35,006 nucleotides of DNA, from positions 1 to 35,006 of the forward strand of contig NZ_SUEG01000051.1 of NCBI RefSeq assembly GCF_005063415.1. The letters are read 5' to 3'. Source of the stretch: Mesorhizobium sp. GTDB taxonomy: Bacteria; Pseudomonadota; Alphaproteobacteria; Rhizobiales; Rhizobiaceae. Of this stretch, positions 24,873 through 32,638 are shown in pieces (positions within the stretch are counted from its first letter, which is position 1; each line of letters begins with the position of its first letter). Below the pieces are notes generated by a model. It saw nothing but the letters and a program-made list of their open reading frames with translations, was not told the origin of the DNA and did no database searches. The translations under genes were made by a program, and so were the position numbers.

Positions 24873-26051
24873 ATGGGCTCTGACGATAATTTTGACATCG
24901 TTGTCGTTGGAGCCGGCCCGGTCGGCCTTTCGTTCGCTGCGTCGCTTGCCCAAAGCGAACTCAAGGTGGCAGTTGTTGAACAGAACACATTCGATAGTCT
25001 GGCGAATCCGGCTTTCGATGGTCGCGAAATCGCGCTGACCAACGCTTCGATCAGAACCCTTCGCGAGCTCGGCGCCTGGGATGTCATCCCGGCTTCGGAC
25101 AAATCAGCACTTCAAGGCGCGCGCGTGCTCAACGGCTCGAGCGCATTCGCTCTTCGTTTCGATCCTCCCAGCAACTCTGGAGAACCGCTGGGGGTTTTGG
25201 TTCCAAATTGCCGGATCCGCGAGGCGCTGTTCAAAATCGTCCGCTTGCAGGATCGCGCCCGGCTGTTGTGCGGCCACTCGGTCGTCGATGCAACAAACAG
25301 CCAAGAAGGAGCAGTCGTAACGCTCTCTAATGGCGCGCGTTTAACTGCTCGGCTGGTTGTTGCCGCGGATTCGCGTTTGTCCGCCACGCGTGATCTGCTA
25401 GGCATCGGCGCCGATATCAACCGGCTTGGCCACTCGATGCTGATTTGCCGAGTGAGGCACGAGCGCGCCCACCACCAGATCGCCATCGAATGGTTCGATC
25501 ACCATCAGACGATAGCGATATTGCCCCTCGCGGAGGGCATGTCGTCGCTGCTGCTCACATTGCGCTCAAACGAGGCCTATAGACTGCTTGCCTTCGATGA
25601 TGATTTGTTCCTGTCGGAGTTGACGAAACGGTGTCGAGGGCGCCTTGGAAAAATGACCTTGGCAAGCAAGCGCCACACCTATCCGCTGGTCACGACCTGG
25701 GCGCACAAATTCCGGGCGCCGAGCGCCGCACTCATCGGCGACGCTGCCATCGGCATGCACCCGGTGACCGCTCACGGATTCAACATCGGTCTCAGCAGCC
25801 AGAAGCAACTCGCCCGTGGAATCATGACTGCGTGCCGCGACGGCCGCAATGTTGGCGACCCCGACATGCTGCATATATACGAAAGGCGGCTGCGCCTGTC
25901 GGCGGCGCCGCTCTACCATGCAACGAACATATTGGTTGGACTCTACTCCAGAGACCACCTGGCGGCACGGCTTGCAAGGCATCTGGGGCTTCGCTTTGCC
26001 CAACATGTTCCCCTTGTCCGGCATGGGATTTCGGCGGAGCTCCAGCGGTGA
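24873..26051 (+). CDS. ubiM: UbiH/UbiM-type FAD-dependent ubiquinone hydroxylase
   Basis: Flavin monooxygenase of ubiquinone biosynthesis. The 392-residue product has the FAD dinucleotide motif GAGPVG at residues 13-18, the FAD/NADH DG-type region around AADSRLSA, and the second FAD motif starting at G289-D290, GDAAIGMHPVTAHGFNIGL. The HPVTAHGFN version, rather than the HPxxGQGxN of UbiH, is what I recall for UbiM, an enzyme of broad position specificity; the symbol is therefore given with moderate confidence, while the UbiH/UbiF/Coq6 superfamily is firm. The ATG at 24873 starts the protein eleven residues before the FAD motif; an upstream in-frame extension covers repeat copy B and is rejected. 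The ribosome binding site is weak. Confidence 0.8.
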   Translation: MGSDDNFDIVVVGAGPVGLSFAASLAQSELKVAVVEQNTFDSLANPAFDGREIALTNASIRTLRELGAWDVIPASDKSALQGARVLNGSSAFALRFDPPSNSGEPLGVLVPNCRIREALFKIVRLQDRARLLCGHSVVDATNSQEGAVVTLSNGARLTARLVVAADSRLSATRDLLGIGADINRLGHSMLICRVRHERAHHQIAIEWFDHHQTIAILPLAEGMSSLLLTLRSNEAYRLLAFDDDLFLSELTKRCRGRLGKMTLASKRHTYPLVTTWAHKFRAPSAALIGDAAIGMHPVTAHGFNIGLSSQKQLARGIMTACRDGRNVGDPDMLHIYERRLRLSAAPLYHATNILVGLYSRDHLAARLARHLGLRFAQHVPLVRHGISAELQR

Positions 26052-26228
26052 TACTGCAACAGCAGTCGCATTTTTGCGCGTGCTGGGCGAGCGATGGGAG
26101 AGAGTGCATGATGCACCGGAGTAATCCTGCTCCCCGACGCTGATCTCCGATTGAAGAATTAACCCGTCCTTCAGGGGGGCTGCATAGGCTGCGGACAAGC
26201 AGGAGTAAGCAAGCTGACCCGTCCAGCC

Positions 26229-28130
26229 TTGGAAAAAGAAGATCCGCTGGAGGCGAGAATCCTTCAGGACCAGCTCGCTGATCTGAGGGCAGGCCTTTTC
26301 GTCTCAATGCCGATAAGCATTGTGCTGTCCGGGCTGATTTTGACCGTGCAGGCCCTTTCTGGGAACGGTCTTGCTGGCGCGGCCTGGTTTTCGGTCGTTA
26401 ATGCGATAAATGCCGCCCGCCTTGCACTCGCCCGTCATCAGCTGAAGGAACCCGGAGTCCAGGATGATCTGACACGGGTTTGGCTGCGGCTTCGCTGGTT
26501 TGGCAGGCTTGCTCTTCTGGCGGGATTCACCTGGTCATTCCTTGCCGTCCTAACGGCTGGATACACGACGTCTCAAGCATCGCTGCATCTAATAATTCTG
26601 GCGGGCATTTCAGCTGGCGCGGTCACGTACGGCAGCTCATATGCTGCGGCAGCGATATGCTTCATCACACCGCCACTCCTCATTGCCGCCGCATGTTTGC
26701 TGACGAAGGGAGCCCCGGAAAACTACATTCTGGCTTTTGCCGTCCTGCTTTTCGAGGGCGGCCTGGTTCGATCCTCGTTCGTTGGACAAGCGCGCTTCCG
26801 TGACGCGAGCCGCCTGAGACATCAAGCCGAGCGGCTTGCCGCGGAAATGGAGCGCAATTCCAGGGAGGACCATCTTACCGCGCTCCTCAACAGGCGGGGC
26901 CTCGAACATGCAATCGATCAGTTTGAGAACACCGATGGACCCTTTGTGGCCATGCTGATTGATCTGGACGGGTTCAAATCTGTCAACGATACCTACGGTC
27001 ACAGAACGGGTGACGAGCTGCTTGCCAGGATCGCCCGCCGAATAGAGGAAGAAGCACCGGAGGGCTCAACGCTCGCCCGCATCGGTGGGGATGAATTCGT
27101 GCTGGTTTTTTCTTCGCGAAAGAATTCTCCTTCTCCCACCAATCTCGCGTCCAATCTCATAGCCAAGCTTGCTCGCCCCTATCCTGGGATCGCATCAGTC
27201 CGCATTGGAGCGTCTATAGGAATCTACTTGGCTGAAAACCCCGGACTAACGGAAATGTTGTTGCGGGCCGACATCGCCCTTTACACAGCTAAGCGCCGCG
27301 GCAGGAATGAATTTTGTCTGTTCGATGCCGAGCTAGCCCGGGAACTGCAACGCCGCCAGTCAATCGAACTCGATCTTCATTCGGCGATAACGATGAGAAG
27401 CTTGGTCGCTTGGTTTCAGCCAATCGTAAGACTCGAAACTGAAGCCGTCGTCAGTTTTGAAGCCTTGCTAAGATGGTCTCACCCGCTTCACGGTCCCATT
27501 TCTCCGCCCGAGATCATGACAGCGGCACGCGAAACTGGAATGCTTCAGCTGCTAACTCATACGGTATTCGCCGACTGTTGCGCTCTTATCGAGGGCTTGG
27601 TCAAAGCTGACCGTCGTGATGTTCGTGTGGCGATGAATGTTTCACCGCGCGAGTTGGAAGCTGGCGATATTGACGAGATGATTCTTAATGGTCTGGCGGC
27701 AAAAGACCTCCCTGCAACGATGTTTGACATCGAGATTACCGAAGAAGCCCCAGTGGATCCGGACAGAGTGGATGAAAAGCTCGGCCGGCTTTCATATGCT
27801 GGCATTTCTATCGCGCTCGATGACTTCGGCACCGGTTTTTCGACGTTGGCGTCGCTCAAGGACAGTCGGATCAGGAAGGTGAAAATAGATCAGGGCTTCA
27901 TTCGCGGCTTAGCCAAGTCCCGGGAGAATCGGCTGCTTGTCAAAGCGGTGATTGACCTTGGTAGGACGCTCGGGATCGAGGTCATGGCCGAGGGCGTTGA
28001 AACAGGGGCAGATCGGCAAACTCTGTACAAGCTTGGCTGCAGAACCGCGCAGGGCTTCCTGTTCTCTAAGGCGGTGCCTCTCCATCTGGCACTTGATTCG
28101 GTAGTAAAAGAGCACGCGAAGGAGTTGTGA
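26229..28130 (+). CDS. Membrane GGDEF-EAL protein (cyclic di-GMP turnover)
   Basis: Predicted bifunctional cyclic di-GMP enzyme of about 633 residues. The N-terminal 190 residues carry five or six hydrophobic segments with no recognised sensor name. The GGDEF domain has an intact GGDEF at residues 286-290 (RIGGDEFVLVF), but no RxxD inhibitory site in front. The EAL domain has EAL at 411-413 (SFEALLRW), then NVSPRE, DIEITEEAP, DDFGTGFS, KVKIDQGFI, MAEGVET and QGF, so the metal and catalytic residues of a phosphodiesterase are present. The start is uncertain: no ATG or GTG is suitably placed, TTG at 26229 lacks a near ribosome binding site, and AGGAG at 26201 would better suit a CTG at 26214. 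It lies alone, 177 bp after the hydroxylase gene. Confidence 0.9.
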   Translation: MEKEDPLEARILQDQLADLRAGLFVSMPISIVLSGLILTVQALSGNGLAGAAWFSVVNAINAARLALARHQLKEPGVQDDLTRVWLRLRWFGRLALLAGFTWSFLAVLTAGYTTSQASLHLIILAGISAGAVTYGSSYAAAAICFITPPLLIAAACLLTKGAPENYILAFAVLLFEGGLVRSSFVGQARFRDASRLRHQAERLAAEMERNSREDHLTALLNRRGLEHAIDQFENTDGPFVAMLIDLDGFKSVNDTYGHRTGDELLARIARRIEEEAPEGSTLARIGGDEFVLVFSSRKNSPSPTNLASNLIAKLARPYPGIASVRIGASIGIYLAENPGLTEMLLRADIALYTAKRRGRNEFCLFDAELARELQRRQSIELDLHSAITMRSLVAWFQPIVRLETEAVVSFEALLRWSHPLHGPISPPEIMTAARETGMLQLLTHTVFADCCALIEGLVKADRRDVRVAMNVSPRELEAGDIDEMILNGLAAKDLPATMFDIEITEEAPVDPDRVDEKLGRLSYAGISIALDDFGTGFSTLASLKDSRIRKVKIDQGFIRGLAKSRENRLLVKAVIDLGRTLGIEVMAEGVETGADRQTLYKLGCRTAQGFLFSKAVPLHLALDSVVKEHAKEL

Positions 28131-28689
28131 CCGGCCTCTCCGTCCGTGCTGCTCGCGGGACTTTCATGTGGGGTGGACCTGACGCGCGAAAGCCGTGTCG
28201 GACGGTAGGGTTATTACGGGGGTGAAACTGAGCACGTGGTTTGGATAGCAGCAATCCGGTCCGCCGGCGGACATGCGGCGGCTTCATACAAGCGTTCAAG
28301 TTGCGAGATGAGCTTGAGTGAACGACGTCGGAGAATTGCGTCCCTTGGACGCTGGTTTCGCGGTTCCCGTAGGATTCGAATACGGGGAAGCGTTCTTGGC
28401 TGCTTCTCGGCTCAGCGCTCATCCGGATGAACAACGTACCCGCGGTCAAGGTCTTCGCGACCTCAACCCAGTCACCATCCCGCAACAGCAGCGGTGGTCC
28501 TGATCAAGCGCAGCCTCAGCACAGGTGCTGGAGCAACGGTAGAGCGCGGAAAACGTGTATCGGAATGCGCTGGCTCGCCATAGGAAGCTGCCACGGCATG
28601 TCGAATGTCCCCAGGGGTCGGACCGTTCCCTTGCATTTGTCTCGATGACGGGCTCTCAAAGCTAAAGCCAAGAGAGCTTTATAAAAATC

Positions 28690-28738
28690 GCACCCGATCG
28701 GCTGCGCAACGACGACCAGCTGAGGCCCGATCGGGTGC
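28690..28738. repeat. Perfect 12-bp inverted repeat
   Basis: GCACCCGATCGG at 28690-28701 is matched exactly by its reverse complement at 28727-28738, with a 25-base loop. It could form a strong hairpin in RNA from either strand or be a protein-binding site. There is no T-run on either side, so a terminator is not favoured. Confidence 0.75.
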
Positions 28739-28751
28739 TAAGGTCGTGCCA
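28736..28751 (-). promoter_or_regulatory. Sigma-54-like -24/-12 motif on the minus strand
   Basis: On the minus strand the sequence TGGCACGACCTTAGCA matches the consensus TGGCACG-N4-TTGCW with one mismatch in the -12 element, and is preceded by TT as is common. The -12 end overlaps the right arm of the inverted repeat. No NifA-type TGT-N10-ACA site was found within about 200 bp upstream, and no convincing minus-strand gene follows, so this may be chance. Confidence 0.3.
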
Positions 28752-28968
28752 AAAAAGGCGCGTCACTGTCGCATTTCTAGCCGGCTTGCGATCGGACGTC
28801 ATCTCTTGGCGATCGTTGCCCCTTCTCTCAAATGCGCTTAGCGGCGCCGATGGCGAATAGCGCAAGCTTTTCCACCCGTTTCTACTCCACTACCGAGACT
28901 CGTCACCAACCTCCTTTTATTCGCTTCCATATGGCCCATCCTGTCTCCGATCGAGGAGGAGCGCGAAC

Positions 28969-29145
28969 ATGGGCCAAGCCGTAGAACGTCTCAGTCTCGG
29001 GAATTCTTCTGCTCGCCAAACTGCCGTTGTCGCCGGCGCCATATTTGGCAGGGTGACAGTGCACGACAAGATATCAGGCGTTCTTGTGTGGGCTGAACTA
29101 TGCTGGCAAGCCATAACCCAAAAATCGCCGATCCCTTTGAATTAG
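28969..29145 (+). CDS. Small hypothetical protein, 58 residues
   Basis: This short ORF has the best ribosome binding site in the surrounding 1.4 kb: GAGGAGGAG ending about 7 bases before the ATG. The product begins MGQAVERLSLGNSS and contains TAVVAGAIFGRVTV and ISGVLVWAELCWQAI, two moderately hydrophobic stretches. I do not recognise it. It could be a complete small protein or the start of a truncated larger one. It has no obvious operon partner; the next ORF begins 122 bp downstream. Confidence 0.4.
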   Translation: MGQAVERLSLGNSSARQTAVVAGAIFGRVTVHDKISGVLVWAELCWQAITQKSPIPLN

Positions 29146-29267
29146 AGCCGGATGAATGGGTGTTTCAAAATTTTTGTCGGTTTTAGGCAGAACCCTCCGA
29201 TGGCCCGCGTACCGGTCAAGCTTCGTGAGCACTTTAGGTTCGTCGATCAGGCATAGGTTTCTATCCC

Positions 29268-29603
29268 ATGCCACATGCTGGCCGTTTGCCTAGTTCGGAA
29301 GCCCTCGAGAGGCGTTGCTCGTCTTGGTATGGCGTCGCCCCTTTTTCCGATCCATCGGCCACGGAGCTAGAATGCTGTCTAGCTGTTGCCGCCTACTTGG
29401 TCATCCGGCATGGAGATGCCTATATACCGACCTTCGAAAGGCTGGAATACGAGGTCGAACAAATGCGGCGGAAGCTCGGAAATCGCGAGCGAGCGCAGCG
29501 CGTGCTGGCCACGCTCAACCTAAATGGCTCGGACAGCTGGAGCCGTGAGGTTGGTTCTCAAGGCCTGGATGGCGCCGCGATCACATTCACCCGGGCGGGG
29601 TAA
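29268..29603 (+). CDS. Hypothetical protein, 111 residues
   Basis: Unrecognised small protein. The central part, ECCLAVAAYLVIRHGDAYIP followed by TFERLEYEVEQMRRKLGNRERAQRVL, forms a plausible helix-rich core with a charged amphipathic second helix, which argues for a real gene. The C-terminal 35 residues look less ordered. There is no clear ribosome binding site. Its 3' end overlaps the convergent integrase gene by 17 bases. I recall similar short proteins with the AYLVIRHGDAY core in rhizobial genomes, but no function. Confidence 0.5.
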   Translation: MPHAGRLPSSEALERRCSSWYGVAPFSDPSATELECCLAVAAYLVIRHGDAYIPTFERLEYEVEQMRRKLGNRERAQRVLATLNLNGSDSWSREVGSQGLDGAAITFTRAG

Positions 29604-30903
29604 AAGCGATTTTTTGGAGCCACTCGCGCTTTTGCGCTAACGAAGGTCCCGCGCCGTATTTGGGCCGGATCCATTTGTGGCCCATCAGAGAAGCAATTAC
29701 CTTCTCCGGCGCCTCAACTGCCGTCAGCCGGTCCTCGAAAGTGTGTCGCAGGCTATAAAGACTATGCTCGGAAGTCGGCAGAAGTTCCTTGCTGGCGAGC
29801 ACCTTGTTGACGAGCGCTGAAAGTGACGCGGCCTTGTCGCGATAACGAGGAAAGCCGTCCGGATGGAGCTTGATGGCTGCAAGTGCGCCGCCAACCAAGG
29901 GAATGTCACGGGCTGAATGACCGGTCTTCAAGCGACGGCCATTGGGGCGCACCCGCACATGCGGGATTTCTTGATCGAGGTGGATTGTTTCGGTGGTGAG
30001 GTTTGCCGCTTCAGAAAGCCTGAGTCCGGTATCGGCAATCACATAGATTAGATGGCGGGCTTCGTCATTGAGTCCGTCGAGCGCGCCTTCAGCGAGTATC
30101 TTCTCCTGAATGAACTCCGCTGTGAACGCAGCGCGTTGCCCGGGGACGGCGCCGGAAAGACGCAGGTTTCGAAAAACCGGCTCCAGCTTGAGCTGGTGAG
30201 TCAGATCGACGACGCGCAGCATTTTCGAAACATGGCCGATGTCCTTGTTGGCCGTACCGATATCAAGTCCATCCTCAACGATCCGCTTTTGCCACCACTC
30301 GCGGAACGCGATTGCGTCGTCCCGAGTGAGGCTTGCGATCTCCTTGTCGCCAATGACTCCAACCAGATTGGCAACTGCGCGCTTTTTGGGGTTACGCCAT
30401 TTCTTGATTTGGTTGGGCGACATAGTCAGCAAGTTCTGTTGCTCGATCGTCTCGAATTCCTTGATAAGACCGCTCAGGCGGACCGCTGGCCGCTTCTCCC
30501 CACCCATGACGGCCGAGACTTCCTGCGCGTCCTCGATCGATTTTTTGTCGAGGAGCAGCTTGATACGGGCCATGAGTTCGTCGAGCGGCCCCGCTGCTAG
30601 TTCCTCGTTAGTGCGATAGGCCAATCCAAATGACCGCGCGCGCTTCCTCGCGGCTTCGAAACGCAGCCCCGCCTCGGCGGATTGGCCTTCCCGCAGTCTA
30701 CGCCAATACGCCTCCAGCCCCGCGCCGAGGCTTTGCACTGCATCTCGCGCCCGTACACCGCGGGGATCGTCAGCCACGGCGACGCCCGTGGAAATTCGTA
30801 CTAGGCAGCGGCGATCAAACGCCGCGAATTCCTTCGGCACCCTGCGGACGAGATACCAGATGCCTTCACGTTTATGCGGCTTTGGCGCTGCGGAACGTCG
30901 CAT
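29587..30903 (-). CDS. Tyrosine recombinase, ICE integrase
   Basis: Site-specific recombinase expected to integrate and excise the element at tRNA-Ser. It has 438 residues. The N-terminus (REGIWYLVRRVPKEFAAFD) has a DUF6538-like appearance, residues 140-240 form the SAM-like core-binding domain, and the catalytic domain follows. Catalytic candidates are R295 (TGLRLSEAANL), K326, R386 (SLYSLRHTF), H409 (LMGHK) and nucleophile Y416 (PKYG). The usual His of the HxxR motif is replaced by Tyr (Y383). The gene reads away from the tRNA and its start lies 114 bp from the tRNA 3' end, the common layout for tRNA-targeting ICE integrases. The 3' end overlaps the small gene on the other strand. Confidence 0.95.
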   Translation of the reverse strand: MRRSAAPKPHKREGIWYLVRRVPKEFAAFDRRCLVRISTGVAVADDPRGVRARDAVQSLGAGLEAYWRRLREGQSAEAGLRFEAARKRARSFGLAYRTNEELAAGPLDELMARIKLLLDKKSIEDAQEVSAVMGGEKRPAVRLSGLIKEFETIEQQNLLTMSPNQIKKWRNPKKRAVANLVGVIGDKEIASLTRDDAIAFREWWQKRIVEDGLDIGTANKDIGHVSKMLRVVDLTHQLKLEPVFRNLRLSGAVPGQRAAFTAEFIQEKILAEGALDGLNDEARHLIYVIADTGLRLSEAANLTTETIHLDQEIPHVRVRPNGRRLKTGHSARDIPLVGGALAAIKLHPDGFPRYRDKAASLSALVNKVLASKELLPTSEHSLYSLRHTFEDRLTAVEAPEKVIASLMGHKWIRPKYGAGPSLAQKREWLQKIAFTPPG

Positions 30904-31017
30904 TATCTTTCTCTAATGTTACACAGTTTGTTACACAGTCTAAGATATGTTTCGCTTCGTGCTGGTCAAGCGCAACAAGGAAGCTTTTGAAAGGAAAGGA
31001 TTTTTATGAAAGCTGGA

Positions 31018-31043
31018 TGGCGGAGAGGGAGGGATTCGAACCC
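31018..31043. other. Probable attachment site at the tRNA-Ser 3' end
   Basis: The 3' end of the tRNA gene (T arm, acceptor strand, discriminator and CCA) faces the integrase gene and is intact. Tyrosine recombinases of this kind usually recombine within this part of the tRNA gene and leave a short direct repeat at the far end of the element. The exact core cannot be defined here because the second copy is outside the window; I saw no second copy within it. Confidence 0.6.
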
Positions 31044-31107
31044 CCGATGGGCTTGCACCCATGCCGCATTTCGAGTGCGGTGCATTCGACCACTCTGCCA
31101 CCTCTCC
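31018..31107 (-). tRNA. tRNA-Ser(CGA)
   Basis: The minus strand folds as a class II tRNA of 90 bases including an encoded CCA. The acceptor stem GGAGAGG pairs with CCTCTCC, the discriminator is G, and the anticodon loop CTCGAAA has anticodon CGA (plus-strand positions 31071-31073). A variable arm typical of tRNA-Ser is present, as is the T loop GGTTCGAATCC. It reads UCG codons. Its 3' end is the inferred ICE insertion point. Confidence 0.97.
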
Positions 31108-31142
31108 GCGGTCATGGTCCGCCGTTGCCGGCGCGGCGCACT

Positions 31143-31171
31143 AGATAACGGCTGGACAAACAGGTTACAAG
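31143..31171 (-). promoter_or_regulatory. Possible sigma-70 promoter of tRNA-Ser
   Basis: On the minus strand, CTTGTA/TTGTAA (31165-31171) is followed after 16-17 bases by TTATCT (31143-31148). Transcription would begin about 30 bases before the mature tRNA. The match is moderate. Confidence 0.4.
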
Positions 31172-31290
31172 GGCCAATCTGCCCCGGCGCCGCAGGTTCC
31201 CGTTCGTGCTTTCTTCAAGGCTCCGGTAGCCGCTGTTCGATATTTGCCGGACTGGGCTCAACCCATTCGCCGCTTGCCCGCGGCGCTTGC

Positions 31291-31320
31291 CTTGACTCAA
31301 GCCGAACCTTCGGTTAGGGA
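31291..31320 (+). promoter_or_regulatory. Possible promoter of rplU-rpmA
   Basis: CTTGACT (31291-31297), a good alphaproteobacterial -35 element, is followed after 17 bases by TAGGGA as a weak -10. A small hairpin (CCGAACCTTCGG) lies in the spacer. The leader to rplU would be about 120 bases. The rest of the 338-bp gap between the tRNA and rplU holds no gene. Confidence 0.4.
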
Positions 31321-31445
31321 CAGCGCGCAATCGGCGTGGAGGGATCTTCCGCGCCGCTTGTTTTTTGAACCCGCAGACTGACAAAAAGACGGCCGAACCG
31401 CGTGAAGCGGTTCATCAAGGCCGACCGAACAGCGAAAGGCAAAAA

Positions 31446-32153
31446 ATGTTCGCAGTCATCAAAACGGGCGGCAAGCAGTATCGCGTTGCCGCCAACGATC
31501 TCCTGAAGATCGAAAAACTCGAAGCCAATGTCGGCGATATCGTCGAAATCGGCAATGTGCTCGCGCATGGCGAGGGCGAGAACGTCACGTTCGGCGCGCC
31601 GTTCGTCGATGGTGCGATGGTCACCGCCGAAGTCGTCGAGCAGGGCAAGAACCGCACCGTCATCGCCTTCAAGAAGCGCCGCCGGCAGAATTCGCGCCGC
31701 AAGATCGGCCATCGCCAGCTTTTGACCACCGTCAGGATTGCCGAAATCCTGCTGGGTGGCGCCAAGCCTGCGAAGAAGGCCGCCGCCAAGACCGAAGCGA
31801 AGGCCGAAGTTGCAGCCAAGACCGAGGCGAAGGCTGAAGCCGCGCCGAGGGCCGCAGCGAAGGCAGAGGCTGCGCCGAAGAAGGAAGCCAAGGCTGAGAC
31901 GACCGAGGACAAGACTGCCGAAGCCGCTGCACCGTTGTTCAAGGCGCCGAAGGGCGAGCCGGACGATCTGACGGTGATCAAGGGCATCGGCCCGGTTGCC
32001 GCCGGCCAGCTCAACGAACAGGGCATCACCACCTTCGCCCAGATCGCAAAGCTGTCCGACAAGGATGTCGCCAAGATCGACGAGCACATGCCGTTCAGCG
32101 CCGACCAGATCAAGGACTGGCGCGAGCAGGCCAAGGAATTGGCGAAGAAGTAG
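31446..32153 (+). CDS. rplU: Ribosomal protein L21 with C-terminal extension
   Basis: Component of the large ribosomal subunit that binds 23S rRNA. Residues 1-102 are a complete L21 ([14 protein letters not shown], then [17 protein letters not shown]). Bacterial L21 normally ends there; this protein has 235 residues. A linker of Ala, Lys and Glu repeats (about 103-170) leads to a folded-looking domain of 64 residues with [20 protein letters not shown], a helix-hairpin-helix signature. I recall similar extended L21 proteins in Rhizobiales. The ATG at 31446 follows AAAGG and starts directly with the L21 core; an in-frame upstream ATG at 31365 is rejected. It is followed by rpmA after 98 bp. Confidence 0.97.
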   Translation: MFAVIKTGGKQYRVAANDLLKIEKLEANVGDIVEIGNVLAHGEGENVTFGAPFVDGAMVTAEVVEQGKNRTVIAFKKRRRQNSRRKIGHRQLLTTVRIAEILLGGAKPAKKAAAKTEAKAEVAAKTEAKAEAAPRAAAKAEAAPKKEAKAETTEDKTAEAAAPLFKAPKGEPDDLTVIKGIGPVAAGQLNEQGITTFAQIAKLSDKDVAKIDEHMPFSADQIKDWREQAKELAKK

Positions 32154-32251
32154 AACGAACCGGCGCAATCGTCGCCGGATCGGACTTGAAACGGAACGCG
32201 AACGCGTTCATAAGATCGTTTAGGCGCCTCGCGGCGCATCGGAGTAGTTAG

Positions 32252-32521
32252 ATGGCACACAAAAAAGCTGGCGGATCGTCGCGCAATGGTCGCGACTCCC
32301 ATTCCAAGCGGCTCGGCGTGAAGAAGTTCGGCGGCGAAGCCGTGATTCCGGGCAACATCATCATTCGTCAGCGTGGCACGACGTGGCATCCCGGCACCAA
32401 TGTCGGCATTGGCACTGACCACACGCTGTTTGCGCTGGAAGCTGGCGCAGTCACCTTCAACAAAAAAGCCAATGGCCGAACCTACGTATCGGTGACCCCG
32501 ATGACGAAGGCAGCGGAGTAG
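32252..32521 (+). CDS. rpmA: Ribosomal protein L27
   Basis: Large-subunit protein whose N-terminus reaches towards the peptidyl transferase centre. The 89-residue product begins [20 protein letters not shown] and contains [13 protein letters not shown], the standard L27 features and length. GGAGTAG precedes the ATG. It is probably cotranscribed with rplU and followed by a strong terminator. Confidence 0.98.
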   Translation: MAHKKAGGSSRNGRDSHSKRLGVKKFGGEAVIPGNIIIRQRGTTWHPGTNVGIGTDHTLFALEAGAVTFNKKANGRTYVSVTPMTKAAE

Positions 32522-32590
32522 CCGGTTCCGCACGAGAACACCGGCACCCATCTCGGGACCGGTGTCTGGCCAAGCCAGGAAAAGGATCAG

Positions 32591-32618
32591 GGGAGATGGG
32601 TTTCCATCTCCCTTTTTT
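32591..32618 (+). terminator. Rho-independent terminator after rpmA
   Basis: A perfect 9-bp stem GGGAGATGG/CCATCTCCC with a GTTT loop is followed directly by six T. It ends the rplU-rpmA transcript. The next gene starts only 21 bp further on, so that gene would need read-through or a promoter within this segment. Confidence 0.9.
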
Positions 32619-32638
32619 CTTGCCTGGAGGACTTTGAC

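Larger units (their letters stand above)
28131..28968. other. 838-bp stretch without a supported gene
   Basis: I see no gene with a recognisable product or good ribosome binding site on either strand. The stretch contains a perfect 14-bp palindrome (GTCCGCCGGCGGAC, 28259-28272), a 12-bp inverted repeat at 28690-28738 and a sigma-54-like promoter motif next to it. No transposase remnant could be recognised. It probably represents eroded DNA near the end of the element. Confidence 0.5.

Noticed and set aside
28066..28485. A 139-codon minus-strand ORF after the GGDEF-EAL gene
   Set aside because: It overlaps the end of that gene, is rich in Pro, Arg and Ser, has no ribosome binding site and no recognisable domain.
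28131..29267. Search for a nod box or a CRISPR array in the gene-poor region
   Set aside because: No sequence resembling the long nod-box consensus and no regularly spaced repeats were found.
31365..31445. Upstream in-frame extension of rplU
   Set aside because: L21 proteins start at [14 protein letters not shown]; the extra 27 residues are unlike the family and the ribosome binding site fits 31446.
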